Part shown: positions 35,116 to 45,009 of the stretch, one piece after another
Numbering within the stretch: position 1 is the first letter of the stretch
Layout: each line of letters begins with the position of its first letter
Assembly (NCBI GenBank): GCA_002359655.1
Contig: DENL01000021.1
Location: 1-63,446 of the forward strand
Length of the DNA stretch: 63,446 nucleotides
Direction of reading: 5' to 3'
Source: Rickettsiales bacterium UBA2645
GTDB taxonomy: Bacteria; Pseudomonadota; Alphaproteobacteria; Rickettsiales; UBA1997
Made by a program: the position numbers and the translations under genes
The notes under the pieces: generated by a model
Told to the model about the DNA's origin: nothing
What the model saw: the letters and a program-made list of their open reading frames with translations, nothing else
The model's database searches: none

Positions 35116-36579
35116 ATGAACGATATTACAAAACTAACCATTCGCCAAACAATAAAAGGCTTACAAGCAAAAGAATTTTCAAGCCTTGAGCTAACTTCTG
35201 CTTACATAAAAAATATCGAGCAAAATCGTAATCTAAATGCTTTTATTACCGAATCTTTTGACTTGGCATTGACTCAAGCCAAAAAATCTGACGAAAAAAT
35301 CGCCGCCAAAAATGCCAGTGATTTAGAGGGAATTCCTTTGGCCATTAAAGATTTATTTTGTACCAAAAATCTGCGTACAACTTGCGGCTCAAAAATGTTA
35401 GAAAATTTCGTACCAACTTATGAATCAACAGTTTCACAAAAACTTCTGGATGCTGGATCAGTAACTCTTGGCAAACTTAATATGGACGAATTTGCCATGG
35501 GCTCGGCCAATACCAACAGCTATTTCGGCGCTGTGATTAATCCTTACAAAAAGAAAAATTCTAACGAAGATTTGGTTCCTGGAGGTTCTTCTGGCGGCTC
35601 AGCAGCAGCAGTTGCAGCAAATTTATGCGCTGGTGCTACTGGCTCTGATACTGGTGGCTCAATCAGACAGCCCGCCTCTTATACTAATATTGTTGGAGTA
35701 AAACCAACTTACGGACGTTGCTCGCGTTATGGCATGATCGCTTTTGCCAGCTCTCTGGATCAAGCCGGAATTTTCGCCAAAGATGTTTATGATGCCGCAC
35801 TTTTACAGCGTATAATTTCAGGATTTGACGAAAAAGATTCTACCTCGATGAATCTCGCAGTTCCTCAGTTTGAAAAGCTTTTAAACTCAAATATTAAAGG
35901 CAAAAAAATTGGCATCGCTAAAGAATATTTTGTCGAAGGAATGCCAGAAGAAATCACCAAACTATGGAATCGCGGCCAAGAAATTTTACAAAAATGTGGC
36001 GCTGAAATTGTCGAAATTTCTTTGCCTCACACTAGCTATGCTCCAGCAGTTTACTACATTCTAGCTTCGGCTGAATGCTCATCAAATCTAGCACGCTTCG
36101 ATGGTGTGCGTTATGGCTTTAGAGCCGCAGGAGAAAATTTATCACTAGAAGAAATGTACGAAAAAACCCGCGCTCAAGGTTTTGGTGATGAAGTTAAACG
36201 CCGTATTTTAACCGGAACTTATGTTTTATCTGCTGGTTATTTTGACGCTTATTACAAAAAAGCTCAGAAGGTTCGTAACCTTGTGCGCCAAGACTTCATT
36301 GCAGCGTTTAAAAAAGTTGATGTCATTTTAACACCAACCACTCCAAGCGCTGCATTTCCAATCAATCAGTCAAAACAAGTTGGCAATTCTGATCCTGTAA
36401 AAATGTATTTAAACGATGTTTTTACAATTCCAGTAAATTTAGCTGGCCTGCCTGCGATGTCGATTCCTGCTGGCTTTGACAATGACGGTTTACCACTTGG
36501 ACTACAAATAATTTCTAAACATTTTGACGAACAAAACATGTTTGATGTGGCCTTAGCTCTTGAAGAAAACAAAAACTAA
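35116..36579 (+). CDS. gatA: Asp/Glu-tRNA amidotransferase subunit A
   Basis: The 487-residue amidase-signature enzyme has the catalytic Ser-cisSer-Lys triad: Lys in GIPLAIKDLFCTKN, Ser pair in PGGSSGGSAAAVAANLCAGATGSDTGGSIRQPA. As part of GatCAB it generates ammonia from glutamine for transamidation of misacylated tRNA. gatB and gatC are not in this window. It is the second gene of a dsbD-gatA-thrS run. Confidence 0.95.
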   Translation: MNDITKLTIRQTIKGLQAKEFSSLELTSAYIKNIEQNRNLNAFITESFDLALTQAKKSDEKIAAKNASDLEGIPLAIKDLFCTKNLRTTCGSKMLENFVPTYESTVSQKLLDAGSVTLGKLNMDEFAMGSANTNSYFGAVINPYKKKNSNEDLVPGGSSGGSAAAVAANLCAGATGSDTGGSIRQPASYTNIVGVKPTYGRCSRYGMIAFASSLDQAGIFAKDVYDAALLQRIISGFDEKDSTSMNLAVPQFEKLLNSNIKGKKIGIAKEYFVEGMPEEITKLWNRGQEILQKCGAEIVEISLPHTSYAPAVYYILASAECSSNLARFDGVRYGFRAAGENLSLEEMYEKTRAQGFGDEVKRRILTGTYVLSAGYFDAYYKKAQKVRNLVRQDFIAAFKKVDVILTPTTPSAAFPINQSKQVGNSDPVKMYLNDVFTIPVNLAGLPAMSIPAGFDNDGLPLGLQIISKHFDEQNMFDVALALEENKN

Positions 36580-36590
36580 AAATTACTAAA

Positions 36591-38510
36591 ATGTCTCAAG
36601 CTATTAAAATTACTTTTCCCGACTCCTCAATTCGCGAATTCGATAGCAATGTTACTGGCGCAGAAATTGCCAAATCAATTTCAATTTCTTTAGGCAAAGT
36701 TGCGTTAGCAATTAAGGTAAATGGCGAATTGCGCGACTTATCGCGAGCAATTACAGAAGATGCTAAAATTGAAATCATCACACCAAAATCCGGTGCTGAT
36801 GCACTAGAAATTATTCGTCATGACGCAGCACATATTATGGCAGAAGCGGTGAAAGAGCTGTTTCCTGAAACTCAAGTCACAATCGGGCCAGCAATTGAAA
36901 ATGGTTTTTATTACGACTTCGCCAGAAAAACTCCCTTCGCTTTAGAAGATTTACAACTCATCGAAAAAAAAATGCATGAGATCGTGAAGCGAGACGAAAA
37001 GCTAGTTCGTGAAGTTTGGAAGCGCGATGACGCAGTGAAATTTTTCAATTCAATTGGTGAGAAATACAAAGCTGAAATCATCGCGGCAATTCCTGCAAGT
37101 GAAGATATTTCACTTTATCGCCAAGGAAATTTTATTGATCTTTGCCGTGGGCCACATGCTCCGGCAACTTCGCACATCAAGCATTTTAAATTGATGAAAT
37201 TAGCTGGCGCTTATTGGCGTGGCGATTCCAAAAATGAAATGCTGCAACGCATTTATGGTACTGCATGGGAAAGCGAAGAAAGTCTGAAGAATTATTTGCA
37301 CATGTTAGAAGAATCTGAAAAGCGCGATCATCGTAAAATTGGTCGTCAAATGCATTTATTCCATGTACAAGAAGAAGCTGCAGGATCAGTATTTTGGCAC
37401 CCAAAAGGCTGGACAATTTATCGCGAGATTGAAAATTATATTCGCGCTAAATTAGAAAAAAATGGTTACGTTGAAGTAAAAACTCCGCAAATGGTTGATC
37501 GTGTTTTGTGGGAAAAATCCGGCCACTGGGAAAAGTTTCGCGAAAATATGTTCACCGTTGAAAGCGAAGATAAAACTCTTGCAATCAAGCCGATGAACTG
37601 TCCGTGCCATGTTCAAATTTTTAATCAAGAATTAAAATCTTATCGCCAACTTCCTTTAAGAATGGCAGAGTTTGGCTCTTGTCATCGCAATGAATCTTCG
37701 GGTTCGCTGCATGGAATTATGCGCGTTCGCGCTTTCACTCAAGATGATGCACATATTTTTTGCGAAGAGTCGCAAATCAACCAAGAAACCGTAAAATTTT
37801 GCGAATTACTAAAAGAAGTTTATCGCGATTTTGGTTTTGAAAATGTGAAAGTAAAATTTTCAACTCGTCCTGAAAAACGCGCTGGCTCTGACGAAACTTG
37901 GGATCGTGCCGAACATGCTTTATCTCAAGCCGTAAAAGTTGCGGGATTAGACTTCGAAATAAATCCAGGTGAAGGCGCATTTTATGGACCAAAACTTGAG
38001 TTTACTTTAATCGATGCCATCAAACGCGAATGGCAATGCGGCACTTTGCAAGTCGATTTTATTTTACCGGAAAGACTAGACGCAACCTACATCGCAACCG
38101 ATGGCTCTAAGCAACGTCCAGTTATGTTACATCGCGCAATTCTGGGTAGCTTTGAAAGATTCATTGGCATGTTGATCGAAAACTATGCTGGAAAGTTTCC
38201 ACTCTGGTTAGCACCAGTGCAAATGGTAGTTGCTACAATCACCAACGATTCTGACGAATATGGCGCACAGGTTTTAGAAAAACTAAAAGCACAAGGATTT
38301 AGAGCTGAAGGCGATTTTGATGCACAAAAAATCAATTATAAAATCCGCGAACATTCTCTGCAAAAAATTCCCTACATTTTAGCAATTGGTAAAAAAGAAG
38401 CGCAAAATGGATCGGTTTCAGTACGCAAATTTGGCGAGGAAAATCAAAGTGTGTTCAGTGTTGAAGAATTTATCACTATGGCGAAAGAGCAGATCAAGCA
38501 CAAGAGCTAA
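36591..38510 (+). CDS. thrS: Threonyl-tRNA synthetase
   Basis: This 639-residue synthetase has an N-terminal TGS domain (1-60) and the editing-domain HxxxH in IIRHDAAHIMAEA. The class II catalytic core includes KPMNCPCHVQIF with the zinc Cys, FGSCHRNESSGSLHGIMRVRAFTQDDAH and RPVMLHRAILGSFERFIG. The anticodon-binding domain is C-terminal. The length is normal. The GT-C-like gene follows three bases later. Confidence 0.96.
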   Translation: MSQAIKITFPDSSIREFDSNVTGAEIAKSISISLGKVALAIKVNGELRDLSRAITEDAKIEIITPKSGADALEIIRHDAAHIMAEAVKELFPETQVTIGPAIENGFYYDFARKTPFALEDLQLIEKKMHEIVKRDEKLVREVWKRDDAVKFFNSIGEKYKAEIIAAIPASEDISLYRQGNFIDLCRGPHAPATSHIKHFKLMKLAGAYWRGDSKNEMLQRIYGTAWESEESLKNYLHMLEESEKRDHRKIGRQMHLFHVQEEAAGSVFWHPKGWTIYREIENYIRAKLEKNGYVEVKTPQMVDRVLWEKSGHWEKFRENMFTVESEDKTLAIKPMNCPCHVQIFNQELKSYRQLPLRMAEFGSCHRNESSGSLHGIMRVRAFTQDDAHIFCEESQINQETVKFCELLKEVYRDFGFENVKVKFSTRPEKRAGSDETWDRAEHALSQAVKVAGLDFEINPGEGAFYGPKLEFTLIDAIKREWQCGTLQVDFILPERLDATYIATDGSKQRPVMLHRAILGSFERFIGMLIENYAGKFPLWLAPVQMVVATITNDSDEYGAQVLEKLKAQGFRAEGDFDAQKINYKIREHSLQKIPYILAIGKKEAQNGSVSVRKFGEENQSVFSVEEFITMAKEQIKHKS

Positions 38511-38513
38511 ATT

Positions 38514-40322
38514 ATGAAATTATTAAACAGAATTCTCCCTTATTTTTTTGCTCCCCTTATAGCTTTGGTGGTTTTTTGTTTGATGTTTCAGATCTGGAAA
38601 ATCGATGTCTCTCTACCAGCTTTCAGCTACAATAATGACTCGCTGTTTTCGATTTTTATCATCAAAAATATTATCTCCAGCGGATGGTTTCAGTGTTCTG
38701 ATAATATTGGCTTGCCGCACTTAAGCGAAAGATTTTGCATATATGATTTTCCTATGGAATCAGACATGTTTCATATTCTGATCGTAAAGTTTTTTACTTA
38801 CTTCACTGACAATCCTTTTTTGGTGGCAAATCTTTTTTTCATCACAACTTTCATGATGATTTCGACTACATCTTTCATAGTTTTACGACATTTTCAAATC
38901 AGTATAATTACCGCTTTGTCAATTAGTGTTTTATACGCTTTCATGCCTTACCATTTTGAGCGCAATGTTTCCCATCTTTTTCTTTCTAACTACATGGAGA
39001 TACCATTTTCAGTGATGGTAGCGCTTTGGATCGCTTCTGACAAAATCAAAATATTTGGCATTAATTCTAAGCAGCAATATTGCATTCACGCCAATAAATT
39101 TTTCTTTATTGCTCTTTTAATTTCGGTATTTGCTGCTGGTAATAACATCTACTACGCCTACTACTCTTGCATAACTTTTATTTTCGCGTGGCTGATTCAC
39201 GCTTTAAAAAAAGGAAGTTTTTTTGATGGCACTGGCTTCGAAGTTATGATTTTGTGCTTTAGTACTTTTATCAGTTTGCTCTACCTTTATTTGCCAACTT
39301 TATTTTATCAGCTGCAGCATGGATTCAACTCTTACATAGCTGGAAGAGATATTTCGTCCAGTGAAACTTTTGGTCTAAAAATAATTGATTTATTTATGCC
39401 AGTTGCAAATCACTATATTTCATATTTTTCTAATCTGAGATTGAGTTTTAATTTTGCAGTTAATGCTGGAGCAGAAAGAGCTTCTGAAAGTCTAGGCTTT
39501 ATTGGCTCGGTAGGATTTTTGTTTTTATTGATTTGGTTGGTAGGCAAAAATTTTTTGCAAGAAAATTCGTTTGTAAATAAAACAATTAAGAAAATTTCTC
39601 TTAACAAAAAAGAGCAGGATTTAATTTCTGATCTTGCTGGAATAAATATTCTATCAGTCCTGTTTTCAACGGTTGGTGGCTTAGCAATGTTTATCGCAAT
39701 TCCTTTTCCAACTCTTCGTAGTCATGCTCGTTTTGCGATTTTTATTGCCTTCATTTCATTATTTTTAGTCGCGATTATTTTTGACAAAATGATTGAGAAA
39801 AAGCTATTTGGTAAAAAAATCTACGCTCAAATTATTTTTGTTTTTGTAATGATTGTGGCGCTTTTTGACCAGTCAGGAAAAGTGTCGGCAGAAACTATTC
39901 AGACGCAATCGATGAAAGATAAATACTACAGCGATCGAGATTTTATTGAAGCAATCGAAAATTCCATTCCAGCAAAATCACAGATTTTCATTTTGCCAAA
40001 TTTTGGTTTTCCTGAAAATACTGATGATGATTATAGATCGATAATTGCTTATGCACATTCTAAAAACCTGCGCTGGTCATATCCTACTGTAAATGGAAGA
40101 GAAAGTTTTTTTTGGCAAGAAAAAGCAGTTGGCAGTACTTTTGATGAATTTATTAAGACAATTAAATCTGCTGGATTTGTTGGTGTTTACATTGATAAAG
40201 AACAGTATCTTCAAAAAAATAATACTAAAAAATTAATGAGTTTAGAATCTGGCTTAAGGCTGCTTTCTAAAGCTCCAGCTTTGATCTCAAAAAATAAAAA
40301 CTTGGTTTTCTACCAAATTTAA
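38514..40322 (+). CDS. Polytopic membrane protein, GT-C glycosyltransferase-like
   Basis: The 602-residue protein has about eleven or twelve hydrophobic segments and a soluble C-terminal part (from about residue 465). Its first periplasmic loop contains polar and acidic residues (FSYNNDSLF, ERFCIYDFPMESDMF) as in lipid-linked GT-C glycosyltransferases. The match is to architecture, not to a named family. It adjoins a polysaccharide-type gene group on the opposite strand, convergent with 12 bases between stop codons. It is likely to act in glycan or glycolipid assembly. Confidence 0.55.
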   Translation: MKLLNRILPYFFAPLIALVVFCLMFQIWKIDVSLPAFSYNNDSLFSIFIIKNIISSGWFQCSDNIGLPHLSERFCIYDFPMESDMFHILIVKFFTYFTDNPFLVANLFFITTFMMISTTSFIVLRHFQISIITALSISVLYAFMPYHFERNVSHLFLSNYMEIPFSVMVALWIASDKIKIFGINSKQQYCIHANKFFFIALLISVFAAGNNIYYAYYSCITFIFAWLIHALKKGSFFDGTGFEVMILCFSTFISLLYLYLPTLFYQLQHGFNSYIAGRDISSSETFGLKIIDLFMPVANHYISYFSNLRLSFNFAVNAGAERASESLGFIGSVGFLFLLIWLVGKNFLQENSFVNKTIKKISLNKKEQDLISDLAGINILSVLFSTVGGLAMFIAIPFPTLRSHARFAIFIAFISLFLVAIIFDKMIEKKLFGKKIYAQIIFVFVMIVALFDQSGKVSAETIQTQSMKDKYYSDRDFIEAIENSIPAKSQIFILPNFGFPENTDDDYRSIIAYAHSKNLRWSYPTVNGRESFFWQEKAVGSTFDEFIKTIKSAGFVGVYIDKEQYLQKNNTKKLMSLESGLRLLSKAPALISKNKNLVFYQI

Positions 40323-40334
40323 TTTGAAAATAAA

Positions 40335-41231
40335 TTATTTAACTGCAATCGCAGCAAGATTTCCGATCGTAAGAGAAATTGGCAAATAACCAATTCTGGT
40401 TTTTCTTAGAATCTTAATCAAAGATTTCTTTGCTGGAATTTTTGGCAATAATTTTAACCAATAAAAAAGCGGATAAGTATTAATTATCGGAAAAATCTCT
40501 ATTTTCCTAAAACCAGCATTTTCAAGTATTTTGCGCAAGCTTGCTGGCGAAAAAAGTTGTAAATGCTCAACATCATAAATCGGAGATTTTTCACCTAGAA
40601 TTTGATTAATTTTTCCACGAAAATTATGCGCTACAACAAAAAATCTACCGTCTTTTTTTAGCAAAAAATTTACATCAAGGCTAAGTTGCAGCGGATCAAA
40701 AACATGTTCCAGAGTTTGAAAACAACTAACCAAATCAAACTGATTTTCTGAGTAAGAATTTTTGTCAAAAAATCCTTGTTTAATAAATGGCTTAATTTCT
40801 CTGTGAGCAGTATTTATCGCTGATATTGATGGCTCAACACCGCAAAGATTTTTTGTACCAGACTTTTTCAATTCAAACAAAAACTCTCCACCGCCAGTTC
40901 CAATATCGAGAGCGGAATTAATTGCGGATTTTTGCAGCAAATATTTAGCGTAAGTTTTAGCAGCATAGCCAGCTTCAATATCACTATCAAAAGCAGCATT
41001 TTCATATTCCTGATTAGTTGTAAATTGCTCAAGCCCTGGATTGGCGTAAATTAAATCACAAGACTTACAAATATATAAACGAAGATGAAACGGCTCGGGC
41101 TCTTTGCGCGAAGCAAAGCTAAATTGGTTTAAGTTTTCCTGCTTAAAATTTCCTTCCAAATATAAATCAGGGCTATCTTTTCGACAAATCGAACAATGAC
41201 GCGGAGCTAATTTCATGTTATTTTCTTCCAA
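40335..41231 (-). CDS. SAM-dependent methyltransferase with N-terminal zinc ribbon
   Basis: This is a 298-residue class I methyltransferase. Two CxxC pairs (CSICRKDS and ICKSCDLIYANP) precede the AdoMet motif I ALDIGTGGGEFLFEL (about residues 96-110), followed by FDLVSCFQTLEHVFDP. Zinc-ribbon methyltransferases of this kind modify sugars in surface polysaccharide loci. The start overlaps the end of the epimerase-GT2 fusion gene. Confidence 0.8.
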   Translation of the reverse strand: MEENNMKLAPRHCSICRKDSPDLYLEGNFKQENLNQFSFASRKEPEPFHLRLYICKSCDLIYANPGLEQFTTNQEYENAAFDSDIEAGYAAKTYAKYLLQKSAINSALDIGTGGGEFLFELKKSGTKNLCGVEPSISAINTAHREIKPFIKQGFFDKNSYSENQFDLVSCFQTLEHVFDPLQLSLDVNFLLKKDGRFFVVAHNFRGKINQILGEKSPIYDVEHLQLFSPASLRKILENAGFRKIEIFPIINTYPLFYWLKLLPKIPAKKSLIKILRKTRIGYLPISLTIGNLAAIAVK

Positions 41232-43200
41232 GAATATTTTTCAAACCTGAAGTACCAGAAATATTGCCGCGCCTGATTATAGAATTACGAATAAAATGCG
41301 GTCGACCTTTTACTTCTTCAAAAATTTTAGCGATATATTCGCCCAAAATACTAACGGCAAAAAGGTTCAGTGAGCCAAAAAAAGTTAATAAAATTAAAGT
41401 TGTGGTAACGCCATGAGGAATTGAATCGGGGAAAAAATATTTCAGAGAAATTTGTATTATCATTAAAATTCCTGATAAAAATAATGTCAGCCAGCCAAAA
41501 GCGCTAAGAAGGTTCAGCGGCACATAGCTGAAGGAAAAAATTCCTTTTTTAGCCCAGCCAATATTTTTGAAAATATTATTTGTAGTGCGTCCAAACTTTC
41601 GCTCTGGACGGACATAATCAATTCCGGCTTGTTTAAAGCCAGCGTAGGCTCGAAGACCACGCAAAAATAAATCTCGCTCTGGAAAGCAAAGCAAAACTTC
41701 AACAACTTTTTTATCCATTAAGGCAAAATCACCAGCATCTTTTGGAATATTAATATAAGAAAATGCTGCAAAAAGACGGTAAAAAATTTTGTAAAAAATC
41801 TGCATATAAAAAGGTGCATCACGCTTTATTCTACGACCATAAACAACTTCAAAGCCTTCTTTCCATTTTTGTAGAAATTGTTCAATCATTTCTGGGGGAT
41901 CTTGCAAATCGCCATCCATCAAAACGCAACTATTTTTAGTTGCCAAATCGAGACCACTTTTAAAAGCGGCTTGCGAACCAAAATTACGCGAATGACTAAT
42001 TCCAATAACTCGCCAATCGCTTCTGGAAATTTCAGCAATTATTTCTTCGCTATTGTCTGGCGAGCAGTCGTTTACAAAAATAATTTCATAGTCGAGTTTT
42101 AATTTTTTCATCACATTGGTAATGCGTTGATACATTTCTGGAATAGCCTGCGCATCCTTGTAACAAGCGATAATAGCCGATATTGAATGAACACGATCTA
42201 AATCATCAACAGGCTTTTTTGTTGATATGGCTTGCGAATAGTTTGCGAAATTTTCTTGCACCCAAGCAGTCATTTTTTGTAAACCTTCTGGCAGAGAAAT
42301 TTTTGCTCTCCAACCCAAAACTTCCTGAGCCTTTTTTGGATTTGAATACCAATTACTTACATCCCATTGATGTGCTGGATAATTAAACTGCGGCTCGCCA
42401 GCAATTTGATAAATTTCTTTCGAGATTTTTGCGATATCGTTTATTGTAGTTTTTACTCCTGAACCAATATTAAAAGATTCACCATAAAAATTTGGCGTAA
42501 GGTTAAAAGCTGTGTCGATAAAGGCTTCGCAAGCGTCGTCAATATAAACAAAATCCCGTGAAATTTCTGGATTAGTAAAGTCACTAAATTTTTTTTCCAG
42601 TCCGCGCAGAACAACTTTTGGAATTAAACGTGAAGAATCTTCGTATGGTCCATAAATTGAATAGAGACGAAGATTAGCAACTTTCATGCCTTTCTTTTTT
42701 CCATAAAAATAAATCAGATTTGAAGTTGTCGCTTTAGTCACAGCATAATGGCTGTTGGCGTTTAAAGCGCTTTCCTCTTTTGGTGCAGCAGCATTATCAC
42801 CGTATTCGGAAGAACTTCCTGCATGAATTAGACAATCAACTTCACGCTGATAACAAGCTTCGATCAAGCGCGCTGTGAAAGTAACATTAGTTTTGTAAAT
42901 CAGATCAATATCATTTTGAAAAGAGTAAGCGCCGTAAGCAACGCAGTTGAAAATCGTTTTTGGTTTTACGCGATTAAGCAGATTTTCTAAATTTTCTTCA
43001 GCTAATAAATCGCCTTCAATAATATTTGCTGAGTCAATATTTTCTAAGCGCCAATTTGGTAGATGCGAAACAGTTCCAAAAATATCGTTACGATACTTCA
43101 ACAACATGTTTAATAAATTTGCCCCGATAAAACCACTAGCTCCAACTATTAAAATCGGGCCTTTAAGAGTAATAATTTTTTCGGCAAAAGATTTTGTCAT
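41218..43200 (-). CDS. NAD-dependent epimerase/dehydratase fused to GT2 (DPM/GtrB-like) glycosyltransferase
   Basis: The 660-residue protein has two enzymes in one chain. Residues 1-325 form an extended SDR: IVGASGFIGANLLNML, catalytic Ser in GSSSEYGDN, and YAVTK. Residues 340-660 form a GT2 enzyme of the dolichol-phosphate-mannose-synthase/GtrB type: SAIIACYKDAQAIPEMY, FVNDCSPDNSEEI and LMDGDLQDPPEMI, ending in two membrane helices. The arrangement suggests direct channelling of a sugar nucleotide made by the SDR to undecaprenyl phosphate. It sits between a methyltransferase and a split transketolase. Confidence 0.85.
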   Translation of the reverse strand: MTKSFAEKIITLKGPILIVGASGFIGANLLNMLLKYRNDIFGTVSHLPNWRLENIDSANIIEGDLLAEENLENLLNRVKPKTIFNCVAYGAYSFQNDIDLIYKTNVTFTARLIEACYQREVDCLIHAGSSSEYGDNAAAPKEESALNANSHYAVTKATTSNLIYFYGKKKGMKVANLRLYSIYGPYEDSSRLIPKVVLRGLEKKFSDFTNPEISRDFVYIDDACEAFIDTAFNLTPNFYGESFNIGSGVKTTINDIAKISKEIYQIAGEPQFNYPAHQWDVSNWYSNPKKAQEVLGWRAKISLPEGLQKMTAWVQENFANYSQAISTKKPVDDLDRVHSISAIIACYKDAQAIPEMYQRITNVMKKLKLDYEIIFVNDCSPDNSEEIIAEISRSDWRVIGISHSRNFGSQAAFKSGLDLATKNSCVLMDGDLQDPPEMIEQFLQKWKEGFEVVYGRRIKRDAPFYMQIFYKIFYRLFAAFSYINIPKDAGDFALMDKKVVEVLLCFPERDLFLRGLRAYAGFKQAGIDYVRPERKFGRTTNNIFKNIGWAKKGIFSFSYVPLNLLSAFGWLTLFLSGILMIIQISLKYFFPDSIPHGVTTTLILLTFFGSLNLFAVSILGEYIAKIFEEVKGRPHFIRNSIIRRGNISGTSGLKNILGRK

Positions 43201-44096
43201 GCAGCTTTGCTAAATTGATTGATTACCGATTCCTTTGTGAGGCCTGATTCAACGCGGTGAAATTGTTGCGATCCGTAAAATCCAGAAACATAACCCTGAG
43301 CGTGAAGGTGCGAAAAATAATTAAGCGCGATATTTTTTGTAAGAATTTTTTTAGCAATTTCCTGTCCAATTCCACCTTGCGCTACGTGCTCTTCAAGTAC
43401 ACAAACTTTTGATAAATTTTTTATTTCTTTTGTTAATTCCGCGGGGAAATCTTCAAGCAGAGGAAGTTCGCAAACCAGCCAAATTGAAGGGCGCATAGAT
43501 TTATCTTCATCTTTAAAATCATGCAAAATATTGCTAGCAATCGAACCACAAATAATCAAAACACCAAGATCGCCATCAAGAATTTTACGCCAAGATGCAT
43601 AGGAAATTTCTTCGGATTTTTTTGCCAAACCTAAACGCAGGTAACTTGGTTTTTTTAAGTAACTAATACGCTGAATTATCGCAGCAATATCTTCGTCAAA
43701 AGCTGGAATAAAGGCGTGCATATTTTGTAAAGTTAAAAGCGCGCCGTAATCTTCAATTGCATGATGAGTTGCGCCCATCACGCCGTAACCATATCCACCA
43801 CCATTTCCCACAATTGTGACTGGTAAACTATGTAAACAAACATCGTTGCGAATTTGTTCAAAAGGTCGTGCAAAAGCAAATGGCGCAATGCTGTAGCAAA
43901 AAACTTGCAAACCAGTTTTGGCAATTCCCGCAGCAACTGAAATCATATTTTGTTCAGAAATTCCAACATTTATGAAGTGGTCTTGCATCTTCTCCTGCAA
44001 AGGTTCTAAAGCTCTAAAGCCAAGATCACCAGTTAAAAAAACAAAAGGTTTTTTCTCGAAAGCTTTGACCATCTCAGCGCAAAAAATTTCTCTCAT
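43197..44096 (-). CDS. Transketolase C-terminal half (Pyr + C domains)
   Basis: This 299-residue protein covers the pyrimidine-binding and C-terminal domains of transketolase. INVGISEQNMISVAAGIAKTG contains the TPP-activating Glu. It is encoded separately from the N-terminal half with an ATGA overlap, so an assembled heteromer is expected. Split transketolases are common in polysaccharide clusters, where they make unusual ketose or branched-sugar precursors; the exact substrate is unknown. Confidence 0.85.
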   Translation of the reverse strand: MREIFCAEMVKAFEKKPFVFLTGDLGFRALEPLQEKMQDHFINVGISEQNMISVAAGIAKTGLQVFCYSIAPFAFARPFEQIRNDVCLHSLPVTIVGNGGGYGYGVMGATHHAIEDYGALLTLQNMHAFIPAFDEDIAAIIQRISYLKKPSYLRLGLAKKSEEISYASWRKILDGDLGVLIICGSIASNILHDFKDEDKSMRPSIWLVCELPLLEDFPAELTKEIKNLSKVCVLEEHVAQGGIGQEIAKKILTKNIALNYFSHLHAQGYVSGFYGSQQFHRVESGLTKESVINQFSKAA

Positions 44097-44866
44097 AAGT
44101 TTTCGATCTCCTTTTTTGCTTTATTGTAGAGATCTTCACTCAGCGGTAAATAGTGCCACTGCATGCTATTTTTCATAAAAGAAATTTTGTTACCTTTTAT
44201 AGTTCGCAACAAAAAAATTTGTGGACGATCTTTTTTTTCAGCAAGTTTTTTTAGATCATTTTCATCATGGCCACTGATCTCAGAAATTTCAAAATTGAGA
44301 GCAGAAAAAATATTGCCCAAATTTTTAGAATTAAGCGAAGCCACATCTTGCGTGCTTCCAAAGCCCTGAAGTCCGTTACAATCGATAATTATTGTAACAT
44401 TTTTTAATTGCTGATGATGTAAAAAAATTAACGCTTCGAAATTGCTACCTTCTTGCCACTCACCATCTGACATCAAACAAAAAATCCGCTCATCGCGATT
44501 TTGTAATTTATTTCCCATCGCCATTCCGCAAGCGAGTCCCAAGCCATGACCCAGACTTCCAGTTGCGAAAGGAATTTCATCAATCCAATTAACTGCAGGA
44601 TGCCCAGCAAGTTTAGTATTATCTTTGTGAAAAGTTTTTAACTGATCTTCGGAAATTTTTCCCATGCTCCACAAAGCAATGTAGAGAGCACCAGCAGCAT
44701 GGCCTTTTGATAAAATAAAACGATCTTTCTTTCTCAAAATATTGTGATGCAAATAAAGAATTGCATCAAGCGCCGATAAATTGCCGCCAATATGACCAAC
44801 GCCACTTTCAAAATGCATTTTAAGCAAACGCAGGCTGGCTTGTTTTTGTAGCTCTGAGAATGTCAT
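44093..44866 (-). CDS. Transketolase N-terminal half (TPP-binding PP domain)
   Basis: The 257-residue PP domain carries GVGHIGGNLSALDAI, SKGHAAGALY, ATGSLGHGLGLACGMA and the TPP/metal motif SDGEWQEGSNFEAL, with a conserved DCNGLQGFG. ATG 44866 begins MTFSELQKQAS; a TTG-initiated extension to 44902 is less likely. It partners with the C-terminal half downstream. Confidence 0.85.
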   Translation of the reverse strand: MTFSELQKQASLRLLKMHFESGVGHIGGNLSALDAILYLHHNILRKKDRFILSKGHAAGALYIALWSMGKISEDQLKTFHKDNTKLAGHPAVNWIDEIPFATGSLGHGLGLACGMAMGNKLQNRDERIFCLMSDGEWQEGSNFEALIFLHHQQLKNVTIIIDCNGLQGFGSTQDVASLNSKNLGNIFSALNFEISEISGHDENDLKKLAEKKDRPQIFLLRTIKGNKISFMKNSMQWHYLPLSEDLYNKAKKEIENL

Positions 44867-45009
44867 TAATTTTTTAAGAAAAGTTCTCTGTCCATTATTC
44901 AAGGGAACTAAACATAGAATATACCTCTCTTAAGCTCTGAATATGATTTACAAAAAGAGAGGATTGGTGATCCATGTGCGGTATTTTGCGAACCGTCCTT
45001 CGAATTCTA

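Noticed and set aside
41514..41705. Small ORF inside the epimerase-GT2 gene
   Set aside because: It is a shadow frame inside a clear coding region.
44900..45009. Possible tRNA or structured RNA near ttcgaattct
   Set aside because: I could not fold acceptor or anticodon stems; the resemblance is limited to a T-loop-like string.
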